This document shows positions 1 to 5,975 of a stretch of DNA of 6,749 nt, in pieces (position 1 is the stretch's first letter; each line of letters begins with the position of its first letter). The DNA lies in assembly GCA_027485535.1 (NCBI GenBank), contig JAIXQV010000132.1, positions 1 to 6,749 on the forward strand, read 5' to 3'. The stretch is from Oxalobacteraceae bacterium (GTDB lineage Bacteria; Pseudomonadota; Gammaproteobacteria; Burkholderiales; Burkholderiaceae_D). The notes under the pieces were generated by a model, which worked only from the letters and a program-made list of their open reading frames with translations, searched no databases and was not told the origin of the DNA. Position numbers and translations under genes: made by a program.

Positions 1-1811
1 ACGATGACGTTGCGGAAATCGGCTTTGCGGCCGTTGTTGTCCGTCAGCGTGCCGTGATCCATCACCTGCAACAAGATATTGAATACATCCGGATGCGCCT
101 TCTCGATTTCGTCGAGCAGTAACACCGCATGCGGCTTCTTGGTAACGGCCTCGGTCAGCAAACCACCCTGATCGAAACCGACATAACCCGGCGGCGCACC
201 GATGAGGCGGCTCACTGCATGGCGCTCCATGTACTCCGACATATCGAAACGAATCAACTCAATGCCCATAATGAAGGCGAGTTGCTTGGCCACTTCGGTC
301 TTGCCTACGCCAGTCGGGCCCGAGAACAAGAAAGAACCAATCGGCTTATCCGTCTTGCCCAAGCCAGCACGTGCCATCTTGATAGCCGCAGCAAGCGCTT
401 CGATGGCGGGGTCTTGTCCGAACACCACATTCTTGAGGTCACGCTCAATGGTCTGCAGCTTGGACCGGTCATCCTGATTAACCGATTGCGGCGGAATACG
501 CGCAATCTTCGAGATGATGTCCTCGATCTCGGATTTACCGATGGTTTTCTTTTGCTTGGATTTCGGCAGAATGCGTTGCGCAGCACCCGCCTCGTCAATC
601 ACATCAATCGCTTTGTCGGGCAAATGCCGATCGTTGATGAAGCGTGCCGCGAGCTCTGCAGCGCAGGTCAGCGCCGACGCCGAGTATTTCACGCCGTGAT
701 GCTCTTCGAAACGCGACTTCAGCCCGCGCAAGATTTGCACGGTTTGCTCGACGGTCGGCTCATTGACATCAATTTTCTGGAAGCGGCGGGAAAGCGCATG
801 GTCTTTCTCGAACACGCCGCGGAATTCATTGAAAGTGGTCGCGCCGATGCACTTCAACTGGCCCGATGAAAGCGCGGGCTTGAGCAAGTTGGAGGCGTCG
901 AGCGTGCCACCAGAAGCCGAGCCAGCACCGATGATGGTGTGAATCTCATCAATGAACAGGATCCCGTTGGGGTTTGCCTTCATCTGCTTGAGCACCGCTT
1001 TGAGACGCTGCTCGAAGTCGCCGCGGTATTTGGTACCGGCCAGCAGCGCCCCCATATCAAGCGAGTACACCACGGCGTTTTGCAGAATCTCAGGGACGTC
1101 GCCCTGCACCACACGCCAAGCCAAGCCTTCAGCAATCGCTGTCTTGCCCACGCCAGCCTCACCCACCAGTAGTGGATTGTTTTTACGGCGGCGGCACAGC
1201 GTCTGAATCACGCGCTCCACCTCGGCTTCACGTCCGATTAACGGATCGATCTTGCCCTCGGCGGCCAGCTTGTTGAGATTTTGGGTGAATTGGTCGAGCG
1301 CGCTTTCTTTCTGCGGCCCTTCTGCCTGAGCTTCATCCGCGTTTTCTGACGCCTTTTGCGGCTCCGGTTGCTGATCTTTACGGACGCCGTGCGAGATGTA
1401 GTTGACCACATCAAGCCGCGTCACGCCCTGCTGGTGCAGGTAGTAGACCGCATGAGAATCCTTCTCGCCGAAAATCGCCACCAGCACGTTGGCACCGGTC
1501 ACCTCTTTCTTACCATTTGATGCCGACTGCACATGCATGATGGCGCGCTGAATAACTCGCTGGAAGCCTAGTGTCGGTTGGGTATCTACCTCACTCGACC
1601 CGGGTACCGTCGGGGTGTTGTCGGTAATAAAGTTCGACAAGGTCTTGCGAAGATCGTCGATGCTGACCGCGCAAGCTCGCAATACTTCTGCGGCGGACGG
1701 GTTGTCCAGCAGCGCCAGCAGCAGGTGTTCTACGGTAATGAACTCATGCCGGGCCTGTCTTGCCTCGACAAAGGCCATGTGCAAACTGACTTCGAGTTCT
1801 TGGGCGATCAT
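1..1811 (-). CDS. clpA: ATP-dependent Clp protease ATP-binding subunit ClpA (3' end beyond window)
   Basis: AAA+ unfoldase that threads substrates into the ClpP peptidase in the cytoplasm. The frame is open from the ATG at 1811 to the left edge, giving 603 residues of a family that is usually about 750-760, so only the C-terminal part is missing. Visible in order: Clp N-domain (about 1-143), a charged linker rich in Gln, Glu and Lys (about 143-170), then D1 with Walker A GEAGVGKT (217-224), pore loop KYRG (261-264), Walker B ILFIDEIH (284-291) and paired arginine fingers RRF (342-344). D2 has Walker A GPTGVGKT (498-505), pore loop GYVG around Tyr543 and Walker B VLLLDEIE (563-570). Residue numbers run about 3 ahead of E. 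coli ClpA as I remember it. The window ends just before D2 sensor 1, so the ClpP-docking loop is not visible. The start overlaps the clpS stop by 4 bases (ATGA), which implies translational coupling. The N-domain and the upstream clpS argue for ClpA over ClpB or ClpC. Confidence 0.97.
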   Translation of the reverse strand, partial: MIAQELEVSLHMAFVEARQARHEFITVEHLLLALLDNPSAAEVLRACAVSIDDLRKTLSNFITDNTPTVPGSSEVDTQPTLGFQRVIQRAIMHVQSASNGKKEVTGANVLVAIFGEKDSHAVYYLHQQGVTRLDVVNYISHGVRKDQQPEPQKASENADEAQAEGPQKESALDQFTQNLNKLAAEGKIDPLIGREAEVERVIQTLCRRRKNNPLLVGEAGVGKTAIAEGLAWRVVQGDVPEILQNAVVYSLDMGALLAGTKYRGDFEQRLKAVLKQMKANPNGILFIDEIHTIIGAGSASGGTLDASNLLKPALSSGQLKCIGATTFNEFRGVFEKDHALSRRFQKIDVNEPTVEQTVQILRGLKSRFEEHHGVKYSASALTCAAELAARFINDRHLPDKAIDVIDEAGAAQRILPKSKQKKTIGKSEIEDIISKIARIPPQSVNQDDRSKLQTIERDLKNVVFGQDPAIEALAAAIKMARAGLGKTDKPIGSFLFSGPTGVGKTEVAKQLAFIMGIELIRFDMSEYMERHAVSRLIGAPPGYVGFDQGGLLTEAVTKKPHAVLLLDEIEKAHPDVFNILLQVMDHGTLTDNNGRKADFRNVI

Positions 1812-2122
1812 GCTTCCTCCATCACGCACTGCAGCGGGTGCCCCGCCTTTTTGGCGTGGGTTAATACCAATTCGACTTTCGTGCTGGCGATGTCCTTGGG
1901 GTAGACACCACACAAGCCCTTACCGTCACGATGAACTTTGAGCATGATCTGCGTCGCAGTCTCACGGTCCTTGTTGAAGTACTCCTGAATGATGGCCACG
2001 ACAAACTCCATTGGGGTGTAATCATCATTCAGCAACACTACCTGATACATCGGCGGCGGCTTGATAGCCGCCTTTTTCTCTTTCCGTACTAGCAGAGTGC
2101 CGTTGTCGCTATTGGTTGCCAT
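1808..2122 (-). CDS. clpS: ATP-dependent Clp protease adaptor ClpS
   Basis: Adaptor that binds proteins with bulky hydrophobic N-terminal residues (N-degrons) and hands them to ClpA, while blocking ClpA autodegradation. It is 104 residues, the normal family length. A flexible, Lys-rich N-terminal extension (1-24) precedes the folded core. The core opens with the signature LLNDDYTPMEFVV (30-42); Asn32 and Asp33 should bind the substrate alpha-amino group and Met38 matches the gatekeeper Met of E. coli ClpS. His64 in KVHRDG corresponds to the E. coli His66 ligand. No strong Shine-Dalgarno is visible before the ATG at 2122; the nearest purine run reads AGAAGC. No convincing sigma-70 promoter was found upstream on this strand. 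It is the first gene of the clpS-clpA operon. Both the signature and the position are unambiguous. Confidence 0.97.
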   Translation of the reverse strand: MATNSDNGTLLVRKEKKAAIKPPPMYQVVLLNDDYTPMEFVVAIIQEYFNKDRETATQIMLKVHRDGKGLCGVYPKDIASTKVELVLTHAKKAGHPLQCVMEEA

Positions 2123-2152
2123 GCTTCTATTCTATATCCCACGCCACGTTGG

Positions 2153-2166
2153 GTAACCCGTGTTAC
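2153..2166. repeat. Short perfect inverted repeat upstream of clpS
   Basis: GTAAC (2153-2157) and GTTAC (2162-2166) form a perfect 5-base dyad with a 4-base spacer, about 31 bases upstream of the clpS start. It could be a regulator site or a small hairpin in the clpS leader. At this length it could also be chance, and no regulator is recognised. Confidence 0.25.
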
Positions 2167-2314
2167 ACAGGCTATCCAAGCTCAATTCGATATTACTTGC
2201 TTTCCGCAGTGTGCGCTGACTTGACAACAATAACCCGAACTGTCGAAGGGGCGTAATTTGAAAATGGGCCAATTTGACTTAGTTTCAAGACTTGGCCGAA
2301 AGAATCTGGCATTT

Positions 2315-2342
2315 TTGACAATTTGCTTGACTTTTCTATTTT
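2315..2342 (+). promoter_or_regulatory. Candidate sigma-70 promoter of the cold-shock gene
   Basis: A perfect -35 hexamer TTGACA (2315-2320) is followed after 16 bases by TATTTT (2337-2342), a 4/6 match to the -10 consensus. A second possible -35, TTGACT (2327-2332), overlaps it and could pair with AACAAT near 2350. Either choice starts transcription near 2349-2362 and leaves a leader of roughly 120-135 bases before the csp ATG. Long leaders are typical of cold-inducible csp mRNAs. The start site is inferred, not seen. Confidence 0.5.
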
Positions 2343-2406
2343 TTGCCAGAACAATGCAAAAGATCAATATGTGGTTTATAGCACTTATTGACAAGAAGAG
2401 GAGCAA

Positions 2407-2471
2407 TAATGGAGGGGGTCAGCTTTACGCAGGGCTCTTGCTTTTAGCGCTCGTGTGATTGGCCCCTATTA
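2407..2471 (+). promoter_or_regulatory. Predicted imperfect hairpin in the csp leader
   Basis: TAAT (2407-2410) can pair with ATTA (2468-2471), and after a two-base GG bulge AGGGG (2413-2417) pairs with CCCCT (2463-2467). An inner TCA/TGA helix (2419-2421 with 2456-2458) can extend the fold. The 3' arm ends at the first base of AGAAAG (2471-2476), the likely csp Shine-Dalgarno, and the 5' arm contains the start codon of the possible leader ORF. A thermally or translationally controlled structure is a plausible inference from cold-shock mRNAs in general. Pairing was done by eye, with no energy calculation. Confidence 0.35.
2409..2447 (+). CDS. Possible upstream leader ORF of csp (12 codons)
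   Basis: An ATG at 2409 begins a 12-residue frame, MEGVSFTQGSCF, ending in TAG at 2445-2447. The purine run AAGAGGAG (2396-2403) lies 5 bases before the ATG and is a much better Shine-Dalgarno than the one before csp itself. The stop lies 37 bases before the csp start. It would be the first translated frame of the csp mRNA if transcription starts near 2349. The peptide matches nothing I recognise. Alternatively the purine-rich stretch may be part of an RNA structure and never translated. Confidence 0.3.
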   Translation: MEGVSFTQGSCF

Positions 2472-2484
2472 GAAAGACTGTTTT

Positions 2485-2691
2485 ATGGCAAAAGGTAAGG
2501 TCAAGTGGTTTAACGATGCCAAAGGCTTCGGTTTTATCACTCCAGACGATGGCGGCGAAGATCTGTTTGCGCATTTCTCGGCAATCACGATGTCCGGTTT
2601 CAAAACCCTGAAAGAAGGCCAAGAGGTTTCGTTTGATGTAACCCAAGGCCCTAAGGGAAAACAAGCTTCAAATATCCAACTCGCCAGCTGA
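2485..2691 (+). CDS. cspA: CspA-family cold-shock protein
   Basis: Small single-strand nucleic-acid binding protein of 68 residues, a single OB-fold cold-shock domain that melts RNA secondary structure as a chaperone. RNP1 reads KGFGFI (13-18), RNP2 reads LFAHFS (27-32), and the N-terminus KGKVKWFN (3-10) is the usual first strand. The ATG at 2485 is preceded by a weak Shine-Dalgarno AGAAAG with 8 bases of spacing, and by a long leader that may control translation. It is divergent from clpS-clpA, the position occupied by cspD in E. coli. The length and the absence of a C-terminal extension look CspA/CspE-like, not like the longer CspD, so the symbol marks the family and not strict orthology. 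A terminator follows 28 bases after the stop, so the gene is transcribed alone. Confidence 0.95.
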   Translation: MAKGKVKWFNDAKGFGFITPDDGGEDLFAHFSAITMSGFKTLKEGQEVSFDVTQGPKGKQASNIQLAS

Positions 2692-2719
2692 TTAACGTTA
2701 ACTAGCCCGTTGCGAATCC

Positions 2720-2747
2720 AAACCCTCGGTAAACCCGAGGGTTTTTT
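2720..2747 (+). terminator. Rho-independent terminator of csp
   Basis: A perfect 10-base stem (2720-2729 with 2735-2744, core ACCCTCGG) encloses the 5-base loop TAAAC and runs into six consecutive T (2742-2747). It follows the csp stop by 28 bases and is a textbook intrinsic terminator in the plus direction. Confidence 0.93.
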
Positions 2748-2813
2748 ATTTCAAGCACTGCCCTCAACTTATCGACCAACTCGGCACATGAAGGTTCATT
2801 ATTTGGCCGTACC

Positions 2814-2847
2814 AAAAACGAAGGCCGGGTCATGTATACCCGGCCTT
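2814..2847 (-). terminator. Rho-independent terminator of icd
   Basis: A perfect 10-base GC-rich stem (AAGGCCGGGT 2821-2830 with ACCCGGCCTT 2838-2847) has a 7-base loop. Read on the minus strand it is followed by CG and then five T (A run at 2814-2818). It lies 22 bases past the icd stop. The plus-strand side lacks a good T run, so it mainly serves icd. Confidence 0.85.
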
Positions 2848-2869
2848 GGCTTTATTGCAGTTGATTAAT

Positions 2870-4123
<1,254 letters not shown>

Positions 4124-4154
4124 CGTTTTTCTCCGAAGATTGGCGGATAACAGG

Positions 4155-4160
4155 ATTGTA
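4155..4160 (-). promoter_or_regulatory. Candidate -10 element for icd
   Basis: TACAAT on the minus strand is a 5/6 match to the sigma-70 -10 consensus and would start transcription near 4148, giving a leader of about 25 bases that includes the GGAG ribosome site. The -35 position (4178-4183) reads TTCGAC, a poor match, so the promoter may need an activator or may be misplaced. Confidence 0.4.
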
Positions 4161-4229
4161 GTAGGCGAGCGGCATAGGTCGAAGACCAAAATTCGTCGGA
4201 CGCACGATGATGCGACACAATGCACTCAA

Positions 4230-4250
4230 GTCTTATATAAGACATAAGAC
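4230..4250. promoter_or_regulatory. Palindromic operator-like site between icd and rluE
   Basis: GTCTTATATAAGAC (4230-4243) is a perfect 14-base palindrome, immediately followed by another direct copy of its half-site ATAAGAC (4244-4250). The heptamer therefore occurs three times in 21 bases, once inverted. Such symmetry is typical of a dimeric regulator with an extra half-site. It lies about 107 bases upstream of the icd ATG, and overlaps the region where the -35 for rluE would fall if TATTAT (4261-4266) is its -10. The binding protein is not identifiable here; a regulator of TCA-cycle genes is my inference. Confidence 0.6.
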
Positions 4251-4316
4251 CAACTTTTCATATTATGCACTAGAATTTTGCTTGATGCCACAAAACCAGG
4301 CCGCATTTCTTGCTCG

Positions 4317-4880
4317 ATGACACTCATTCTTTTCAACAAACCCTATGGCGTAATCAGCCAATTCTCCCAGCACCCAAGCCGGCCGAGTTTGGCTGACTTT
4401 CTTCGAATTCCGAACATCTACCCCGCCGGACGACTGGACGCCGACAGCGAAGGGCTGATGCTGTTGACCGACGACGGCGCACTGCAGCAGCAGATCAGCC
4501 ACCCCGACTACGAGAAGTCGAAAATCTATCTGGTTCAGGTCGAGGGCCTGGCGCAAGCATCGCAGCTGGCACAACTGCGCGAACCCATGACATTGAATGA
4601 CTTCACGACTTTAGGATGCCGAGCAACGCGGATCGAGCCACCACACTGGCTTTGGCAGCGAGAGCCACCGGTGCGTGAACGGCGGGCAGTACCGACCGAC
4701 TGGCTAGCCATCACCCTGACCGAAGGAAAAAATCGTCAGGTAAGAAAAATGACAGCGGCGGTTGGCTTGCCGACGCTTCGACTGGTGCGTCAGTCGATCG
4801 GCCCAATATCATTGGCCACCCACCCGCTGTTACCCGGCGAGTGGTGCGAGATTGATCCAGCCGAGTGGTCCTCAGAATGA
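4317..4880 (+). CDS. rluE: Ribosomal large-subunit pseudouridine synthase, RluE type
   Basis: Isomerises a uridine to pseudouridine in 23S rRNA; E. coli RluE acts at U2457. From the ATG at 4317 the protein has 187 residues. It starts directly on the catalytic-domain strand LILFNKPYGV (3-12), without an S4 domain, which separates RluE from RluB and RluF. The catalytic motif is AGRLDADSEGL (37-47) with Asp41 as nucleophile. Further family features are KIYLVQVEG (69-77), PHWLW with PPVRERRAVPTDWL (109-130) and the EGKNRQVRKM segment (136-145). An alternative TTG start at 4278 would add 13 residues, but the added stretch shows no family similarity. Neither start has a clear Shine-Dalgarno. It is divergent from icd and 57 bases upstream of the DUF192 gene, with which it is probably cotranscribed. 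Confidence 0.92.
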   Translation: MTLILFNKPYGVISQFSQHPSRPSLADFLRIPNIYPAGRLDADSEGLMLLTDDGALQQQISHPDYEKSKIYLVQVEGLAQASQLAQLREPMTLNDFTTLGCRATRIEPPHWLWQREPPVRERRAVPTDWLAITLTEGKNRQVRKMTAAVGLPTLRLVRQSIGPISLATHPLLPGEWCEIDPAEWSSE

Positions 4881-4937
4881 GCAAAGCCATGACATGACCG
4901 GCGTCTACAATCCGGGTTCCCCATCTGCGAGATCACT

Positions 4938-5357
4938 ATGAGAACACTGCTATTGCTCGTCGTATTGGTGCTACCGATTGCTAGCGGCGCGCAGGATTTT
5001 CCCCGGATCTCCGTCAGCATTGGGGTGCACTTGGTTCAGGCGGAGCTCGCCGCCACCCAGGAAACGCGCACGCGCGGGCTGATGTTTCGCGAAAAGCTAG
5101 GTCAGAACGAGGGTATGGTGTTCCGTTTCCCGGCACCGCGACAGGTGTGCATGTGGATGAAAAACACCTTGATCCCACTATCCGTGGCATTCATTGGCGA
5201 TGATGGGCGCATCATCAACATCGAAGACATGCGGCCCCAAACCACGGATGAGCACTGCAGCCAGCAAGTTGCGCGCTACGCCCTGGAGATGCGTCAGGGC
5301 TGGTTCAAGCAGCGCAACATCAAAGCCGGCGAGCTTGTATCCGGCTTGCCAAAATAA
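4938..5357 (+). CDS. DUF192 (UPF0127) family protein with signal peptide
   Basis: A 139-residue protein of unknown biochemical role. Residues 1-18 look like a Sec signal peptide: Arg2, a run of Leu and Val (4-12), then ASGA with likely cleavage after Ala18, so the mature protein should be periplasmic. The rest is the complete DUF192 domain: RTRGLMFRE (44-52), the hallmark MWMKNTLIPLSVAFI (72-86), and the C-terminal ARYALEM (112-118) followed by GWFKQRNIKAGE (121-132). The ATG at 4938 has only a weak purine run (GCGAGA) before it. It follows rluE by 57 bases in the same direction with no terminator between, and a hairpin lies just past its stop. The family is often found beside housekeeping genes, and nothing here assigns a substrate. 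Confidence 0.93.
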   Translation: MRTLLLLVVLVLPIASGAQDFPRISVSIGVHLVQAELAATQETRTRGLMFREKLGQNEGMVFRFPAPRQVCMWMKNTLIPLSVAFIGDDGRIINIEDMRPQTTDEHCSQQVARYALEMRQGWFKQRNIKAGELVSGLPK

Positions 5358-5390
5358 AAACCCGCTGCACCGAAGGTGCTGCGGGTCTTT
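5351..5390 (-). terminator. Hairpin terminator shared by DUF192 and rpsT transcripts
   Basis: The stem CCCGCTGCACC (5361-5371) pairs with GGTGCTGCGGG (5375-5385), with one T-T mismatch and a GAA loop. On the minus strand it runs into TTTTTATTTT (A-rich 5351-5360), a strong termination tract for rpsT. On the plus strand the tail is only TCTTTGT, weaker but enough to end the rluE-DUF192 transcript. It starts 3 bases after the DUF192 stop and ends about 120 bases beyond the rpsT stop. Confidence 0.85.
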
Positions 5391-5505
5391 GTAAATCTCG
5401 AGAAACTTTTAAGACTTGACGTCAGTGCTGCAGAACTTAGAACGACCGACTGCTGGACTCCTGCAGACTTAAGAACTGAAGTTAGCGCTTGGGTAGCGCC
5501 TCCGA
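5386..5505 (-). other. Long rpsT 3' UTR with an imperfect direct repeat
   Basis: No gene is seen here. If rpsT mRNA ends at the hairpin around 5361-5385, this is its 3' UTR. Two 16-base near copies, CTGCAGAACTTAGAAC (5428-5443) and CTGCAGACTTAAGAAC (5461-5476) in plus-strand reading, are spaced 33 bases apart. A short AGCGC/GCGCT hairpin sits near 5485-5499, just after the rpsT stop on the minus strand, but has no T run. Confidence 0.45.
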
Positions 5506-5769
5506 TCAGGCCAGTGCTTTAATAGCAGCTGACAGACGGCTCTTGTGGCGCGAGGCCTTGTTCTTGTGAATGATGTTCTTGTCGGCGATGCGGTCGATAA
5601 TCGAGACCTGCGACTGAAACAATTGGGTTGCGCCAGCCTTGTCGCCTGCCTCAATTGCCTTACGCACGGCCTTGATGGCGGTACGCAGCGCTGAGCGCTG
5701 GCTGGAATTGTGCGCGTTTTGCTTAACGGCTTGCCGGGCGCGCTTGCGTGCCTGTGCGGAATTTGCCAT
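5506..5769 (-). CDS. rpsT: 30S ribosomal protein S20
   Basis: Primary 16S rRNA-binding protein of the small subunit. It is 87 residues, the usual bacterial S20 length, and strongly basic. The N-terminus MANSAQARKRARQAVKQN, the middle RTAIKAVRKAIEAGDK (29-44), the segment DRIADKNIIHKNKASRHKSRL (59-79) and the final AAIKALA are classic for the family, which folds as a three-helix bundle. The ATG at 5769 has AGGA 7 bases upstream. A perfect TATAAT lies about 60 bases upstream on the minus strand, so the leader is about 50 bases. It is transcribed alone, divergent from murJ. S20 synthesis is translationally autoregulated in E. coli; whether that holds here cannot be seen. Confidence 0.98.
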   Translation of the reverse strand: MANSAQARKRARQAVKQNAHNSSQRSALRTAIKAVRKAIEAGDKAGATQLFQSQVSIIDRIADKNIIHKNKASRHKSRLSAAIKALA

Positions 5770-5827
5770 GGACTGTTCCTGATAGTGGCCCGGACCCGAT
5801 GGCCGCGCCGAATTTCGAAAAACGTAG

Positions 5828-5833
5828 ATTATA
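5828..5833 (-). promoter_or_regulatory. -10 element of the rpsT promoter
   Basis: A perfect TATAAT on the minus strand, followed by CTACG, places the start near 5821 and gives a leader of about 50 bases. The -35 region reads TTTCCCC, a poor match. The palindrome CCGGATCCGG (5844-5853) falls in the spacer and could be chance. Confidence 0.6.
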
Positions 5834-5961
5834 ACAAAGCAATCCGGATCCGGGGAAACTCTGATGCCCCTCGAACAATGGGCGGCGGCCAGCTGGCTGG
5901 CTGCCTGGCTGGAATATTTTCAGAATGAAAACTCTGCGCTAGTTTAACGATGCTCTGCCGC

Positions 5962-5967
5962 TATAAT
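5962..5967 (+). promoter_or_regulatory. -10 element of the murJ promoter, next to the start codon
   Basis: A perfect TATAAT ends 8 bases before the murJ ATG. The usual 6-8 base offset would put the first transcribed base at about 5974-5976, at or within two bases of the A of the start codon. No good -35 is visible (CTAGTT or nearby). The TAA inside this box is an in-frame stop for murJ, so translation cannot begin further upstream. Confidence 0.5.
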
Positions 5968-5975
5968 CGGCCACC

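Larger units (their letters stand above)
2123..2484. other. Divergent clpS/csp intergenic region
   Basis: This 362-base gap has no convincing full-length gene. It is more AT-rich than its flanks, especially 2255-2410. It carries a small dyad near clpS, the csp promoter candidates, three copies of TTGACAA in the same orientation (2221, 2315, 2388) and a long csp leader with a possible 12-codon ORF and an imperfect hairpin. Longer open frames on both strands look like low-complexity hydrophobic products of AT-rich DNA and were not called as genes. Confidence 0.7.

Noticed and set aside
129..869. 246-codon plus-strand frame antisense to clpA
   Set aside because: The minus strand here encodes an intact ClpA with both AAA+ modules, and the plus frame is a codon-bias shadow without a domain.
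2182..2406. 74-codon minus-strand frame with a hydrophobic N-terminus
   Set aside because: It is antisense to the csp promoter and leader, has no recognisable domain, and its hydrophobicity follows from AT-rich sequence.
2258..2458. 66-codon plus-strand frame from a TTG with AGGGG upstream and two hydrophobic stretches, resembling a small membrane protein
   Set aside because: It spans the best csp promoter and leader, lies in AT-rich DNA where hydrophobic residues arise by composition, and has no recognisable family. A real gene is possible but unsupported.
2485..2691. Calling the cold-shock gene cspD because it lies beside clpS-clpA as in E. coli
   Set aside because: At 68 residues with no C-terminal extension it looks like a CspA/CspE-type chaperone. 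Position alone does not prove the CspD replication-inhibitor role.
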